A stretch of DNA of 64,000 nucleotides from Hirschia baltica ATCC 49814 (GTDB taxonomy: Bacteria > Pseudomonadota > Alphaproteobacteria > Caulobacterales > Hyphomonadaceae), in the NCBI RefSeq assembly GCF_000023785.1, contig NC_012983.1:1-64000 (forward strand), in the 5' to 3' direction. Each line of letters opens with the position of its first letter. The first letter of the stretch is position 1. Shown in pieces: positions 1-10,256 of this stretch. The translations under genes were made by a program, and so were the position numbers. Below the pieces are notes generated by a model, which was not told the DNA's origin, did no database searches, and worked only from the letters and a program-made list of their open reading frames with translations.

Positions 1-50
1 AAATATAGACCAGTTATTTCACTGTGGGATAAATTGGCCGCTAATAGATG

Positions 51-3000
51 CTAAGCGTCTATGTATTCCTTTTCATAGAAGTCTTCCAAAAGTTTGACAT
101 CTTTAGGTGTATCAAATGTTGCATCCGGCACACTATCTAAATCACCTGTTTGAAACACCAAATTCTTTAATTCGATAATCTGTTGGACGACTTCAATTGC
201 ACTTTTCTCGGAATCATAAAGCCAGCATGCAGATACACCGCTAACCCGCTCCGAGAATGCGCCCAATTGTGGAGCCAAAATAGGCAAACCAGCAGAGAAG
301 GCTTCGCTCAACGTATAAGAATATGTCTCGGCGCAGTGTTGAGGAAAAAAGACTAGATGAGGATTTGCAGTAGATATCAGCTCAGGTAATTCCTCCGCTG
401 CATATCTGCCAGTCACCTTCAATACGCCAGATAAAGCAGATACGCGTTTATCAAACTCATTCGGGAATTCCCCAATAATCTCCCATTCAATATTGGTTTT
501 TTGCAGTACGCTTTGTTCAATGCAATCAAGAAGAAAACCACCACCCTTATGCTGGGCCATGATACCGATGGACACTATTTTCAGCGTGTCAGCAGGCCCA
601 AGCTTTGAAAGTGTGACCTCCCTTTTAGGGTGGTATAACTCCTTTTCATGGGGAACAGCGACGATGTTTTCATTTGAAGAATACTTTTGAATCCGACTCG
701 CGACATCTATTGTCGGACACACAATTCTAGCAGCGTTATTTAAGATATTACGTCCCTTCTGACGCCACATTATGATATCTTTGCTGCGAGGGTCTGGTTT
801 TTCGCGTAAGCATTTAAGACACCCAAATTCATCCGGTTCACCACAATAGCTTCCTTCCGAGTTAATGAGGTTATTGCGCGGACAAACCAATGAGTAATCA
901 TGTATAGATAAGTCATATTCACCGTCATAGACGGCAAGGAAATCATCCATTTCATCCATAACAACTAGTGCGTGGTGGAAGTGAACCTTATCTACTCCTA
1001 AAGCGTCTAAGATAGGTATCGTTTCGCTGAGTTTTTGCGCCTTGAATTCAAAACGTCGCCATTGTTCACCCTCTGGCAATAAGAATGCAAACATGAAACC
1101 ATCGGGTAGTTCCTGTGTGATCATCACCATGTGAAGCGCTTCGGCAGATGTGTTTTCAATCAGTTCAGCAACTTGTTTCTCTGTTCCCCCGCCCCAAGGG
1201 TGCAAAACATGCATCAATCTAGGTTTATTACTTTGCTGGATAAGCTTGGCAGACACACTGAACCGTAAAGGCAATGCAGGATCACACTCAATCCACCGAG
1301 AAACAGAAGGCTCGTAATCTGGATATCTGTTGCGCAATATTTCACCGCCCACCAATTGTTCAGCAGCAGCACTTTCTCCAAAACTTACACTTCCATGATG
1401 GAAAACAAATACATCCCCAGCAAGAATGTTTTTCCATCCATTTGCCAAAGCTTTCTGGCAATAGTCATTCTCTTCCCCATACCCCTTGCCGTATTCTTCA
1501 TCGAAATACCCAATTTCGGATAAACTGGCCCGACTGATAAACATGCAAAACCCAACGCCAGTCGGCATTTCAACGGCTCTTAATTCATTGGCTTGCGAAC
1601 AAGCATCATCCAATTGGGCAAGACTATACCCATTAGGTAGCTCCGGCGCGCCTCCAATTGCTGGATATGTACAGATTGTTGCGTTGTTTGAAAACGCTGT
1701 CACTGTTGCCACATTTGAGTGTGACAATGCTTGGCGCGTCATTCTATCTAGCCAATTACCATGCACTTCGGTGTCAGCGTTCAATAGAACCACATCGCGG
1801 TCACTGGCTTTCATGGCTTTGTTTACGCTTTTGACGAAACCAAGATTTTCATCATTGACCAGCAGCACAATATTTTCGTTTGTTTTTGCATAATCAGGCA
1901 ATGCTGCTCTTAAAGCTGGTTCAGGGCCGCAATCATCAACGAGGTATAATTTACCAAATGACTTATTATCAGACATGTATTTAATCGTTGATTCAATACA
2001 TGTTTTGGTTTCCGTTTCGCCGCCATAAACAGGAATAATGACATCCACTTTCGCAGATAATGGTTCGTTGTTTAAAATCGATGTTTTTGGAAGAATATCA
2101 TCAACATTAGAACCCGGCGCGCCCAACTCAAATAGACTTTGTTCAAAATTGTGACGACCAACCAAAGGAAAAAACGAAGCCCCTTCAGATTCCATGCTCA
2201 ACTTATCAGCTACAGCCTTACGACCTTCAAACTGTCCATTTTGTAGAAAGTGCTTTAATGGATCAATTCCAATAGCAGCTATATCCTCATGTAGCTTACG
2301 ATAGAAACCACTATCAAATTCTGAGGATGTAGCCCTCCCCTCATGAGACCCATTGGAGATGTAATGTTCCAACGTTGTTATGGGGAGATCTCTAAGATCA
2401 TGGTATGTTTGACGATAAAATACAGGGTCGAAGAATTTATTTGGCTTTAAACCCGATTGATCACCGCTTGAGATATAATGCCCGATAAGGTCCATCTCTG
2501 ATTTCTGATGATCTGGAAGTTGCTCACGATAGTAAGTTGAATCAAATAGTCCTGAACGACGAATGAGAATAGCTTGTTTGGTGATAAGAAGTGTATTCCG
2601 AATACGAGAATTCTTACCAAGTACTTTTCTAACAACATCAACACCAAACGTTTTGATATCTCTGATTATATGAATCATCCGAGATTTGATTCCCCCTTGA
2701 AGTCTGCGAGTTACTTGAATGAATTCATCTTCAAGCTGAGCTAGGCGTATTTTATCTTCTTCCCAATTGGCACTTGTGCGCTCTTCGCGGTTACGCTGCT
2801 CAATTAGTGCAACTTCGCTTATCAGAATTCTTTCTTGAAGCGCATCACACTCTGTCTGTTGGGCTTGCGAACGCAATGTGACAAGCTCAACTTTCTTTTC
2901 CAAAGCCTTGCAATCATGCTCTAATTTATCTCGCTCCTGCTCAAGTTCTAGACGATCACCCTCTAGATTAGCTTGATCCTGTTCAAGTTTAGCTCGATTT

Positions 3001-4034
3001 TTTTGAGTGGCCTCTAATTCTTTGCTTAATGAATCATAATGTTTTTGGAGCAAGCCCTGTTGATCCATGGATTCGTTAAGTAAAACCTGCAAGCGATCGC
3101 GTTCTTGTTTCGCCGTTTCAAGTTGGCCATTTAGAGCGCTGTAATTTTCCTGTAGCAATTTCTCCTGAGAGTTTGCTTCTTCAAGTCTAGTTTGTACCTG
3201 GTCTCGTTCCTGCTGTGCCGCCTCTAGCTGCCCACCAAGTGCATTATAATGCTGTTGTAACAGAGTTTGTTGCTCTGTTTTTTCTGCCATCAATTCAGCG
3301 AAAAACTTCTTTTCGTATTGCCCCACAATTGTCGATGCATGCGATTCAAAATGCGAGCGTATTTCTTGTGTCTGCTTAAAGTTTTCACCGCTCTTGATGA
3401 GACATTCTATTTGTAGGTTTGAAATGCCCTTAGGCGCTAGCACACCCAATCCGTTCGAGTGGATAAATTCAAATCCACCATGCTTTTGTTTTAATTCATT
3501 CCAAAGTTGGTAAACACCAAAGCCGCGATCGCGCACTGCTGTATCATGAAAAATCACCACTCCATTTGGTGCAAGTTTATCAATCCACGTCTCATAATCA
3601 TCTTTGACGGCATCATAAGTATGCAGCCCGTCAATATGAAGCAAATCAATAGAACCATCATCAAAGGAGCCAACAGCTTCATTAAAAAGGCTGCGCATTA
3701 AGCTTGCTATATTCGGATATTTTTTCTGCGCATGTTCATTCACACTATTGTAAATTACATCACTATATTCACCTGCATGCTCATCACCCTGCCAGGTGTC
3801 CACAGCAATACATTCGGTTTCAAGTTCGAGCTTCTCAACGATCTGACAAAAAGAGAAGAAGGAATTTCCCGTATGCGTACCAAGTTCAACAATTCTTTTT
3901 GGTTTTAAGTTTTCCACCAACCAAAAGCTAAAGGGAATGTGCCCTATCCAACCGTCGGGTCGCTGCAAATGCAGTGGTTTCATACCAGTAAATTTCGTTG
4001 CCTCAATTGGCATCCCTGCATTGTCCGAACTCAT
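51..4034 (-). CDS. Multidomain methyltransferase / coiled coil / GT2 / GT4 glycosyltransferase
   Basis: A 1327-residue cytoplasmic fusion, probably building a surface polysaccharide or O-antigen. Residues ~30-210 look like a class I SAM-dependent methyltransferase of the Methyltransf_24 kind (VELGTHTGNS near 46, HIDGLHTYDAV near 131). Residues ~240-445 are a long Glu/Gln/Leu-rich coiled coil with internal repeats (LEAAQQERD, LETAKQERD, LEATQKNR). Residues ~493-605 hold three units of the type FD..YY/FYR...HY/HF...G..EGR that are common in alphaproteobacterial glycosyltransferases. A GT2 domain starts near 663 (VDVIIPVYGG, LYLVDDCG, LLNADTEV). A GT4-like C-terminal domain starts near 943 (HPWGGGTEKQ) and ends in a donor-binding segment (SYTLSEAFSAG). 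It is the last gene of a minus-strand polysaccharide run. The domain boundaries are read from motifs; the acceptor and donor are unknown. Confidence 0.88.
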   Translation of the reverse strand: MSSDNAGMPIEATKFTGMKPLHLQRPDGWIGHIPFSFWLVENLKPKRIVELGTHTGNSFFSFCQIVEKLELETECIAVDTWQGDEHAGEYSDVIYNSVNEHAQKKYPNIASLMRSLFNEAVGSFDDGSIDLLHIDGLHTYDAVKDDYETWIDKLAPNGVVIFHDTAVRDRGFGVYQLWNELKQKHGGFEFIHSNGLGVLAPKGISNLQIECLIKSGENFKQTQEIRSHFESHASTIVGQYEKKFFAELMAEKTEQQTLLQQHYNALGGQLEAAQQERDQVQTRLEEANSQEKLLQENYSALNGQLETAKQERDRLQVLLNESMDQQGLLQKHYDSLSKELEATQKNRAKLEQDQANLEGDRLELEQERDKLEHDCKALEKKVELVTLRSQAQQTECDALQERILISEVALIEQRNREERTSANWEEDKIRLAQLEDEFIQVTRRLQGGIKSRMIHIIRDIKTFGVDVVRKVLGKNSRIRNTLLITKQAILIRRSGLFDSTYYREQLPDHQKSEMDLIGHYISSGDQSGLKPNKFFDPVFYRQTYHDLRDLPITTLEHYISNGSHEGRATSSEFDSGFYRKLHEDIAAIGIDPLKHFLQNGQFEGRKAVADKLSMESEGASFFPLVGRHNFEQSLFELGAPGSNVDDILPKTSILNNEPLSAKVDVIIPVYGGETETKTCIESTIKYMSDNKSFGKLYLVDDCGPEPALRAALPDYAKTNENIVLLVNDENLGFVKSVNKAMKASDRDVVLLNADTEVHGNWLDRMTRQALSHSNVATVTAFSNNATICTYPAIGGAPELPNGYSLAQLDDACSQANELRAVEMPTGVGFCMFISRASLSEIGYFDEEYGKGYGEENDYCQKALANGWKNILAGDVFVFHHGSVSFGESAAAEQLVGGEILRNRYPDYEPSVSRWIECDPALPLRFSVSAKLIQQSNKPRLMHVLHPWGGGTEKQVAELIENTSAEALHMVMITQELPDGFMFAFLLPEGEQWRRFEFKAQKLSETIPILDALGVDKVHFHHALVVMDEMDDFLAVYDGEYDLSIHDYSLVCPRNNLINSEGSYCGEPDEFGCLKCLREKPDPRSKDIIMWRQKGRNILNNAARIVCPTIDVASRIQKYSSNENIVAVPHEKELYHPKREVTLSKLGPADTLKIVSIGIMAQHKGGGFLLDCIEQSVLQKTNIEWEIIGEFPNEFDKRVSALSGVLKVTGRYAAEELPELISTANPHLVFFPQHCAETYSYTLSEAFSAGLPILAPQLGAFSERVSGVSACWLYDSEKSAIEVVQQIIELKNLVFQTGDLDSVPDATFDTPKDVKLLEDFYEKEYIDA

Positions 4035-4112
4035 GAGAAATTCCTATTCAAGCTACACAACTATATTCAAAGGTATTTTTAAACTAGAACCAGTTTCTTC
4101 AAACGGCACAAA

Positions 4113-5276
4113 CTAATTCGCTTTCCATCTATCAGAATACTGCGAATACAAATTCTCTTCTGAATGCCTGGAATTACTATTCTCTTTTAGGAGCTTCTGC
4201 ATCTGCAAAAGTCTTTTTGAATGTCCATCAAGATTGTTTAGATGGTTTTCCAAAAAGCCTTGGGTTGAAGTCTGAAGCTTTGAGAGTTGCTCAGGCTTTT
4301 CTAAGAAGCCACATAGCGCCTTATAAATTCCTAGCTCATTATTCTCGCAAAGAATTCCAGTTACACCCGTTTCGATTGATTCCCCGTATTCTCCACAATT
4401 ACTTGCGAGAGTGACGAGGCCCATCCCCGAATATTCAAGCCATTTGATATGACTTTTGGATTGATTGAATGTGTTGCTAACAAGTGGAGCGACACCAACA
4501 TTGTAGCCCTTCAAGCCTTGAAGCCAGCTTACAAAAGCAGGATAAGAACTCCCCACTCCATAAGGTATTTCAATTGAATTAATCCCATCAACGAGATCCT
4601 CGTCCGGCAAGACACCAATCAAACTTAACTCTACCCGGTTTCCATATTCACTACGAAGTTTCTCGAAGGATGGATATAAAAGAGAGAAAAAATCACCGCC
4701 ATGAGTGGCTGAACCCATATATAAAACATTCAATAATGGGGCTGTTTCTTCAGCATCAGTTAGTTCTTCAATGGATGTATTTGAACTTTTCCAAATGCGG
4801 TCATCTAATTCGTTCGCGATTTTCAAAATGTTCGGGTTCAATGCCTGTAACCGTGTTAACAGCTCATTTGTTGAAACCCATACCTCATCCGCTGCTTCAC
4901 ATAAAGCACGCACAAAGACGCTCATTTTTTTATAATGATCATACTCAGAGTGTTCGCTGTCCAATGACGTAATATCATCATCCAATTCATACACCATTGG
5001 TGTATTCGACTTACGACAAAATGATATCAGATAAGAAACATCTTCTTGAGTAGATATTGCCAATCTTTGCACAATAACAATATCTGGTTTGAGTTCACTT
5101 AGAGCGTCCAAAGAAACGAAACGAACATCAAATTCGTTTAGCACTGCACTTTGAGTCAGAGGCAATATAAGCCTAATATAACCGCAAGCAGTCGGATATC
5201 CTTTTAAATGGGCATCTAGCAAAACGGCAACTATCGGCTTTTTTATACTTCTATTTCTACGTCTCAAAAGATACAA
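4113..5276 (-). CDS. Glycosyltransferase family 4-like protein
   Basis: A 387-residue protein with the two-lobe look of GT-B enzymes. The N-terminal half has IVAVLLDAHLKGYPTACGYIR and PDIVIVQRLA, followed by an acidic MVYELDDDI segment seen in several polysaccharide GT4 proteins. The C-terminal half has SKSHIKWLEYSGMGLVTLAS, which corresponds to the nucleotide-sugar binding E-x7-E region. It lies 78 bp upstream of the large fusion glycosyltransferase on the same strand and 155 bp downstream of rfbB, so it probably belongs to the same polysaccharide operon and may use dTDP-rhamnose. No membrane segment is seen. Donor and linkage cannot be told from sequence. Confidence 0.82.
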   Translation of the reverse strand: MYLLRRRNRSIKKPIVAVLLDAHLKGYPTACGYIRLILPLTQSAVLNEFDVRFVSLDALSELKPDIVIVQRLAISTQEDVSYLISFCRKSNTPMVYELDDDITSLDSEHSEYDHYKKMSVFVRALCEAADEVWVSTNELLTRLQALNPNILKIANELDDRIWKSSNTSIEELTDAEETAPLLNVLYMGSATHGGDFFSLLYPSFEKLRSEYGNRVELSLIGVLPDEDLVDGINSIEIPYGVGSSYPAFVSWLQGLKGYNVGVAPLVSNTFNQSKSHIKWLEYSGMGLVTLASNCGEYGESIETGVTGILCENNELGIYKALCGFLEKPEQLSKLQTSTQGFLENHLNNLDGHSKRLLQMQKLLKENSNSRHSEENLYSQYSDRWKAN

Positions 5277-5431
5277 AGCCTCTTCACCAATTTAGACCTG
5301 TGTGTCGCAAAAGCTAATTGCAAAGAAACACATGCAATACCAGCCCTAAAACTCGAATATAACTTCAATCAGACTAATTATACTATTTCTATGCTCATTT
5401 ACTGGTCAGACGTCGCTCTGATTTGTGACAA

Positions 5432-6475
5432 TTATTTGCCTAATCTCTGACCAGAATAACGACCTTCACGAATTGGTTTCCACCACCACTCATTGGCTAG
5501 ATACCAGTCTATTGTTTTGGTTAAACCTTCTTCAAATGTGACACTTGGTTCCCAACCAAGATCATTTTTAATCTTGCTGGCATCAATCGCGTATCGCATG
5601 TCATGGCCAGGACGGTCAGTCACAAATTCAATCAATTCACGTCGCGGTTTATCTATTCGGCCACGTTCATCAAGAATGTCGCAAATGCTCTCAACAACAC
5701 CAAGATTTGTGCGCTCACAATTGCCGCCAATATTATAGCTCTCCCCCAATTTTCCCTTCTCGAGGACTGTTGCAAGCGCTACTGCATGATCTTCCACATA
5801 GAGCCAATCACGCACATTATCACCCTTGCCATACACAGGTAGCGTTTTGCCTTCCAGTGCATTCAAAGTCACCAATGGAATCAGCTTTTCTGGGAAGTGA
5901 AACGGTCCATAATTGTTGGAACAATTCGTCATCACAACAGGCAGCCCATATGTACGCTCCCAAGCGCGAACTAAATGATCTGATGATGCTTTAGAAGCTG
6001 AATACGGAGACGAAGGCGCATAAGGTGTTGTTTCAGTAAACAAGCTGTCATCAAAAGGTAAATCACCAAAAACTTCATCCGTTGAGATGTGATGGAAACG
6101 GAATTTATCAGAACTATTTAGAGTGTCTTTCCAATAATGCCGCGCGGCTTCCAGCATTGAGTATGTCCCAATGATGTTTGTTTCCATAAAAGCAGACGGA
6201 CCATCTATCGAGCGATCCACATGGCTTTCAGCAGCAAGGTGCATAATCGCATCAACCGAGTGCTTTTTCAAGACAGCTAAGACAGCTTCGCGGTCGCAAA
6301 TATCGACCTGTTCAAAGGCATAATTTGGATTATCCTGTATCTCTTTTAGAGACTCAAGATTTGCAGCATATGTGAGCTTGTCCAGATTGACGACAGAAAC
6401 GCCTTTATCCTTGATAAGGTGTCGACACACTGCTGACCCAATAAAGCCTGCACCACCAGTTACAAGTATTTTCAT
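5432..6475 (-). CDS. rfbB: dTDP-glucose 4,6-dehydratase
   Basis: RmlB, the second step of dTDP-L-rhamnose synthesis: it converts dTDP-glucose to dTDP-4-keto-6-deoxyglucose with bound NAD+. It is an extended short-chain dehydrogenase of 347 residues, the usual length. Visible features are the NAD-binding [15 protein letters not shown] at the N-terminus, [11 protein letters not shown], the [10 protein letters not shown] motif carrying the catalytic Asp-Glu pair, and the [10 protein letters not shown] segment with the Tyr-x3-Lys dyad. It follows rfbC with an 8 bp gap, giving an rfbA-rfbC-rfbB order in one transcription unit. The fourth pathway gene, rfbD, is about 31 kb away on the other strand. 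Confidence 0.97.
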   Translation of the reverse strand: MKILVTGGAGFIGSAVCRHLIKDKGVSVVNLDKLTYAANLESLKEIQDNPNYAFEQVDICDREAVLAVLKKHSVDAIMHLAAESHVDRSIDGPSAFMETNIIGTYSMLEAARHYWKDTLNSSDKFRFHHISTDEVFGDLPFDDSLFTETTPYAPSSPYSASKASSDHLVRAWERTYGLPVVMTNCSNNYGPFHFPEKLIPLVTLNALEGKTLPVYGKGDNVRDWLYVEDHAVALATVLEKGKLGESYNIGGNCERTNLGVVESICDILDERGRIDKPRRELIEFVTDRPGHDMRYAIDASKIKNDLGWEPSVTFEEGLTKTIDWYLANEWWWKPIREGRYSGQRLGK

Positions 6476-6483
6476 TGCTTGCC

Positions 6484-7050
6484 TTAGCCTTGTTTATATT
6501 CAAAATTATTGTCAACATCAGCCAATAATGGCGCGACCGCATCTTTGCCTGAAAGCTGTGGTTCATGCCCGTTTAGAGGCCAATCAATGCCAATCGCAGG
6601 ATCATTCCAGATAATCCCCCGGTCATTTTCGGGCGCATATCCAGAGGTGACTTTATAGGCCACTTCAACATTGGGTGTCAGTGTTAGAAAACCATGCGCA
6701 AAGCCTTTAGGAACAAGGATTTGATTTCCCTTTTCGGCCGTCAAAGTAATGCCAACCCATTTTCCATAATCGGGCGAATTTTTACGGATATCCACAGCAA
6801 CGTCGAAGATTTCGCCCTTCAAAACACGCACTAATTTATCCTGAGCGAACGGATCTGTCTGGAAGTGTAACCCCCGCAATACAAATGCCTCAGCTGACAG
6901 CGAATGATTATCCTGCACCCACCCTGTCGGCAGACCAGCATCACTAAAGCGTTGTTCGCTATAGGTTTCACTGAAAAATCCACGCGCATCGCCAAAACGG
7001 GCTGGTGTAATTTCTTTCACACCATCCAGACCTAAATCACGAACTTCCAT
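6484..7050 (-). CDS. rfbC: dTDP-4-dehydrorhamnose 3,5-epimerase
   Basis: RmlC, the third step of dTDP-L-rhamnose synthesis, which epimerises C3 and C5 of the 4-keto sugar. It is a 188-residue cupin-fold enzyme of normal length. [31 protein letters not shown] carries the active-site His and the double-stranded beta-helix core (in pieces: [27 protein letters not shown]). [12 protein letters not shown] is the second core strand. It starts 4 bp after the rfbA stop and ends 8 bp before rfbB, so the three genes are almost certainly co-transcribed. Confidence 0.96.
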   Translation of the reverse strand: MEVRDLGLDGVKEITPARFGDARGFFSETYSEQRFSDAGLPTGWVQDNHSLSAEAFVLRGLHFQTDPFAQDKLVRVLKGEIFDVAVDIRKNSPDYGKWVGITLTAEKGNQILVPKGFAHGFLTLTPNVEVAYKVTSGYAPENDRGIIWNDPAIGIDWPLNGHEPQLSGKDAVAPLLADVDNNFEYKQG

Positions 7051-7054
7051 GAAA

Positions 7055-7927
7055 TTAACCTTTATCCTGCGCCAAGCGGATCAAATACTGACCATATTCG
7101 GTTTTCTTAAGAGGTTGCGCCGCTGCAACCAGCTGATCGGCTGATAAATAGCCAAGGTCGAACCCTATTTCCTCTGGGCAGGCAATCTTGATTCCCTGAC
7201 GGTGCTCAATTGTCCGCACAAATGAAGATGCTTCGTGCAAACTGTCATGTGTTCCTGTGTCGAGCCAAGCATAACCGCGACCAAATTGCTCTACTTTCAG
7301 ATTGCCCTGTTTGAGATAAGCCAGATTAACATCTGTGATCTCTAATTCACCGCGCGGTGATGGCTCAACAGCTTTAGCGATATCAACAACTTGCTTATCG
7401 TAAAAATAAAGTCCTGTTACAGCCCAGTTTGATTTAGCTTTTTTAGGTTTTTCTTCAATTGAAAGCGCTGTGTTTGTTTCATCAAATTCAACGACACCAT
7501 AGCGTTCTGGGTCAGCGACTTTATAAGCAAATACAGTCGCACCCTCTTTGCGTTGAGCTGCTTGAGTACAAATATTTTTCAAATTTGCACCGTAGAAAAT
7601 ATTGTCGCCAAGGATCAATGCAGCAGGTTCATTATTAAGGAATTTTTCTCCAATGATGAATGCTTCAGCCAGACCATTTGGGGCATCTTGAATTTCAAAT
7701 TCTATATTAATACCGAAGCGGGATCCGTCACCGAGCAAGCGCTGAAAAGCTGGCATATCAATCGGTGTGGTAATGATCAGAACATCTTTAATACCCGCCA
7801 GCATCAAGACACTTAGCGGATAATAGATCATTGGCTTGTCGTAAACTGGGACAAGCTGTTTTGAGACACCCATTGTGACTGGAAATAAACGGGAGCCCGT
7901 TCCTCCGGCTAATATAATCCCCTTCAT
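7055..7927 (-). CDS. rfbA: Glucose-1-phosphate thymidylyltransferase
   Basis: RmlA, the first step of dTDP-L-rhamnose synthesis: glucose-1-phosphate plus dTTP gives dTDP-glucose. The 290-residue length is typical. The N-terminal nucleotide-binding loop is [13 protein letters not shown]. Other family motifs are [26 protein letters not shown] (metal-binding Asp) and [12 protein letters not shown] near the C-terminus. It is the first gene of the rfbA-rfbC-rfbB run, and the 153 bp upstream gap should hold the promoter. It is subject to feedback by dTDP-rhamnose in characterised homologues; nothing in this sequence speaks against that. Confidence 0.97.
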   Translation of the reverse strand: MKGIILAGGTGSRLFPVTMGVSKQLVPVYDKPMIYYPLSVLMLAGIKDVLIITTPIDMPAFQRLLGDGSRFGINIEFEIQDAPNGLAEAFIIGEKFLNNEPAALILGDNIFYGANLKNICTQAAQRKEGATVFAYKVADPERYGVVEFDETNTALSIEEKPKKAKSNWAVTGLYFYDKQVVDIAKAVEPSPRGELEITDVNLAYLKQGNLKVEQFGRGYAWLDTGTHDSLHEASSFVRTIEHRQGIKIACPEEIGFDLGYLSADQLVAAAQPLKKTEYGQYLIRLAQDKG

Positions 7928-8080
7928 AGGGCCCCCTTAATTCGACTGTTTACCATACAAAATTAACAGCCAAAGCGTTAGCTTTCAACTGTAAACGCGT
8001 CAACCGCAATTGCCTATATTACGAAAATCGAACGATATTGATCATACATCAGTCACGACTTACTGTTTAATGCGTATCGA

Positions 8081-9082
8081 TTATTTGTGGGTATACTCTC
8101 GAACATCTGTTAGCCGATTGGACAATAAGCGTGGGTTCCATGTCATCATGCTTATGATCTGCAAACTTCCCAATTTGCGACTCGCTTGAACGATTTTGCG
8201 TCGCTTCATCACGCTTTTATAGTCTTTGAAACTGGCAGATATGGCCCGTATAAAAGTCATTTCAAACCCGCGTCTCGCGAAGATGTAAAGGTTTGCAATT
8301 ATATGCATTGGCATAAAAAGAAAAAGCGCAATGGGCGGCATGTTTTGCAGGAAAACCCAGACCCGATTGCGAGTGCCATGAAAGAGAGCAAAATCGCCCA
8401 CTTTGTCGGATAACGCACTGCCCGCATGGTGGATCATTGCATCATGCAAAAAGATGCATCTTTCACCATTTAGTCGCAAGCGAAATGCCAAATCCACATC
8501 TTCACAATAACAAAAGAAGCTTTCATCAAATCCACCAATATCGAGAAAAGTCTGGCGATGAAATACGGCACCAGCTCCACAAGGGCTGAAGCATTCTCCC
8601 GTATTTGGCATTTCTGAAACTGAACGCCCAAACCCTCCCCGCCAAGGTATTCCAAAGACGTGATAATTATCTCCTGCACCATCCATAATGCCAGGTTCAT
8701 CTAAACTATATTGTGCGCTGGCAAACATTTTGATGGCTGGAAATTTATCTATCCCGCCCGCAATTTTTTCCAACCAGCTTTCATCTGCCACAGCATCAGG
8801 ATTGAGCATAACAAGCCACTCTCCATTTGCTAATTTAGCGGCTAAATTATTGCCTTTGGCAAAGCCGTGATTTTCAGCTTCGGGCATGAGATGGACGCGA
8901 TCTAAACCAGTAACGTCTAATGTTTCCATAGAGGTATCGGAAGAGTCATTGTCGATAACAAATAGCTCAAAGTCTTGAAAGTTTTGACGTTTTAAAGAAT
9001 CGACTGCGCCTTGTAGATAATCACCGCCATTAAAATTGACGATGATCACCGAGAAAAAAGGAGATATCACTTGCTCTTGCAT
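8081..9082 (-). CDS. Glycosyltransferase family 2 (rhamnosyltransferase-like)
   Basis: GT-A fold inverting transferase of about 333 residues. It shows FFSVIIVNFNGGDYLQGAVD, the donor-site LFVIDNDSSD, and ENHGFAKGNNLAAK followed by VMLNPDA (the DxD-like metal site), then FDESFFCYCEDVDLAFRLR, the ED(V)D acceptor segment typical of WbbL/RfbF-type rhamnosyltransferases. The C-terminal stretch includes a hydrophobic segment (IALFLFMPMHIIANLYIF) that may anchor it to the inner membrane. The start at 9082 is chosen because GGGAG lies 8 nt upstream; an in-frame ATG at 9145 would add 21 residues without a good ribosome site. It lies upstream of rfbACB on the same strand. Confidence 0.88.
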   Translation of the reverse strand: MQEQVISPFFSVIIVNFNGGDYLQGAVDSLKRQNFQDFELFVIDNDSSDTSMETLDVTGLDRVHLMPEAENHGFAKGNNLAAKLANGEWLVMLNPDAVADESWLEKIAGGIDKFPAIKMFASAQYSLDEPGIMDGAGDNYHVFGIPWRGGFGRSVSEMPNTGECFSPCGAGAVFHRQTFLDIGGFDESFFCYCEDVDLAFRLRLNGERCIFLHDAMIHHAGSALSDKVGDFALFHGTRNRVWVFLQNMPPIALFLFMPMHIIANLYIFARRGFEMTFIRAISASFKDYKSVMKRRKIVQASRKLGSLQIISMMTWNPRLLSNRLTDVREYTHK

Positions 9083-9207
9083 TTCATCTTCTCCCAGCTT
9101 TTCAATGACTTTACACAATTTGAAAAAGGCTCTGATGCACGACATAGCTAGCCCCTATCACTTTTGTGTATCTGGGATGAGATTGCTTGTCTATCTGAGT
9201 AATCTCT

Positions 9208-10164
9208 TCACGAGCTCAAACATTTCATATCTATCAAACTAGAATAGATGGTTGCATCTAATGGAGTGTGAATTTCTTCACCCAACAGCTGGATAAGGCG
9301 TGTATTATCCAGCTTCATCGGGTATTTCCAATATGGTGCAATCTCGGCTGCTTCTCTTGGGAAACCGCCCAAAGGCGCAAGCAATTGCATCGCCCACCAT
9401 GGAAACGTCGCACGCTTTATTTTACGGCCAAGTATGCGCTCTATTGAATCCGCCATTTCATGGCCGGTTTGCTCATAAAGACCTTCAAATTGCAAAACTT
9501 CAAAGTCCTTCAATTTTTCTGGTATTTCAATCAAGCGTGAAAAACATTCAGCAAGATCAGGTAGATAGGCCCAAGAGTGACCTGCACCGCGTGCAGTCAT
9601 GGTTATCTTTGTTACAGGTTTACCCGCTTTGATCATAGCCTGCGAAAACCAGCTAGAACGTAAATCAGAGCCATAAAAATCCCCTGCTCTCAAGATTAAA
9701 ACAGGTGAATTTGCAGATGCCCTTTCTAATCGCTTTTCTAATTCCACCCTGATTTTGCCTTTACGGCTTTTCGCATTTTGAGGCGTTTCAGCATTAACTA
9801 AACGCGTATTTACGGGATCATAATTGTAAATTGTCCCCGGTAAAACAATTCGCGCACCAATCTGCTCGGCTGCGAAAATTGTATTGTCGATCATAGGTAA
9901 AACCAGTTTGGACCAATTGCTATATCCAGGTGGATTAAGCGCATGAATAATGACAGACGCATTTGTAGCTGCTTTAATTACATCATGTCGGATCATCGCA
10001 TCGCCCTGCACCCAGTTTACGTCTTCTGCAAAAATTTTCTGAGCTTTTTTAACATCACGCACTAACGCATTTATCCGCCACCCACGTGCGAGCAGAGCCT
10101 CTGTGATTGCTCCGCCAACACCGCCTGTTGCGCCCAATACACACGCTATTTTTCCATTTTGCAT
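9208..10164 (-). CDS. NAD(P)-binding epimerase/reductase-like protein
   Basis: A 318-residue atypical short-chain dehydrogenase. The Rossmann glycine motif is VLGATGGVGGAITEALL, followed by INALVRDVKKA and VIIHALNPPGYS. A Tyr-x3-Lys dyad is not obvious, so it may be an NmrA-like or NAD-dependent epimerase-like protein of unknown substrate. It is transcribed divergently from a LysR regulator, with a 92 bp shared promoter region carrying a palindrome. That is the usual sign that the LysR protein controls it. Confidence 0.78.
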   Translation of the reverse strand: MQNGKIACVLGATGGVGGAITEALLARGWRINALVRDVKKAQKIFAEDVNWVQGDAMIRHDVIKAATNASVIIHALNPPGYSNWSKLVLPMIDNTIFAAEQIGARIVLPGTIYNYDPVNTRLVNAETPQNAKSRKGKIRVELEKRLERASANSPVLILRAGDFYGSDLRSSWFSQAMIKAGKPVTKITMTARGAGHSWAYLPDLAECFSRLIEIPEKLKDFEVLQFEGLYEQTGHEMADSIERILGRKIKRATFPWWAMQLLAPLGGFPREAAEIAPYWKYPMKLDNTRLIQLLGEEIHTPLDATIYSSLIDMKCLSS

Positions 10165-10222
10165 TTTAAATCTCCATCACAAGAATGACCGAAATCTGGA
10201 TGAAAAATCGCTGCAAATAAAT

Positions 10223-10249
10223 TGACTAATTATTTTCATCAGCTAGTCA
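10223..10249. promoter_or_regulatory. Palindrome in divergent LysR/oxidoreductase promoter
   Basis: TGACTA (10223-10228) and TAGTCA (10244-10249) form an inverted repeat with a 15 bp spacer, ending 7 bp before the LysR start codon. This fits a LysR-family binding site in the shared promoter region. The assignment is inferred from position and symmetry only. Confidence 0.45.
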
Positions 10250-10256
10250 TTATTTT

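Noticed and set aside
1274-1893. Plus-strand open frames inside the large glycosyltransferase gene
   Set aside because: Shadows of the 1327-residue gene; no ribosome sites or known motifs.
5406-5421. TCAGA/TCTGA hairpin between rfbB and the GT4 gene as a terminator
   Set aside because: Only 5 bp of stem and no T-run; the genes are more likely read as one unit.
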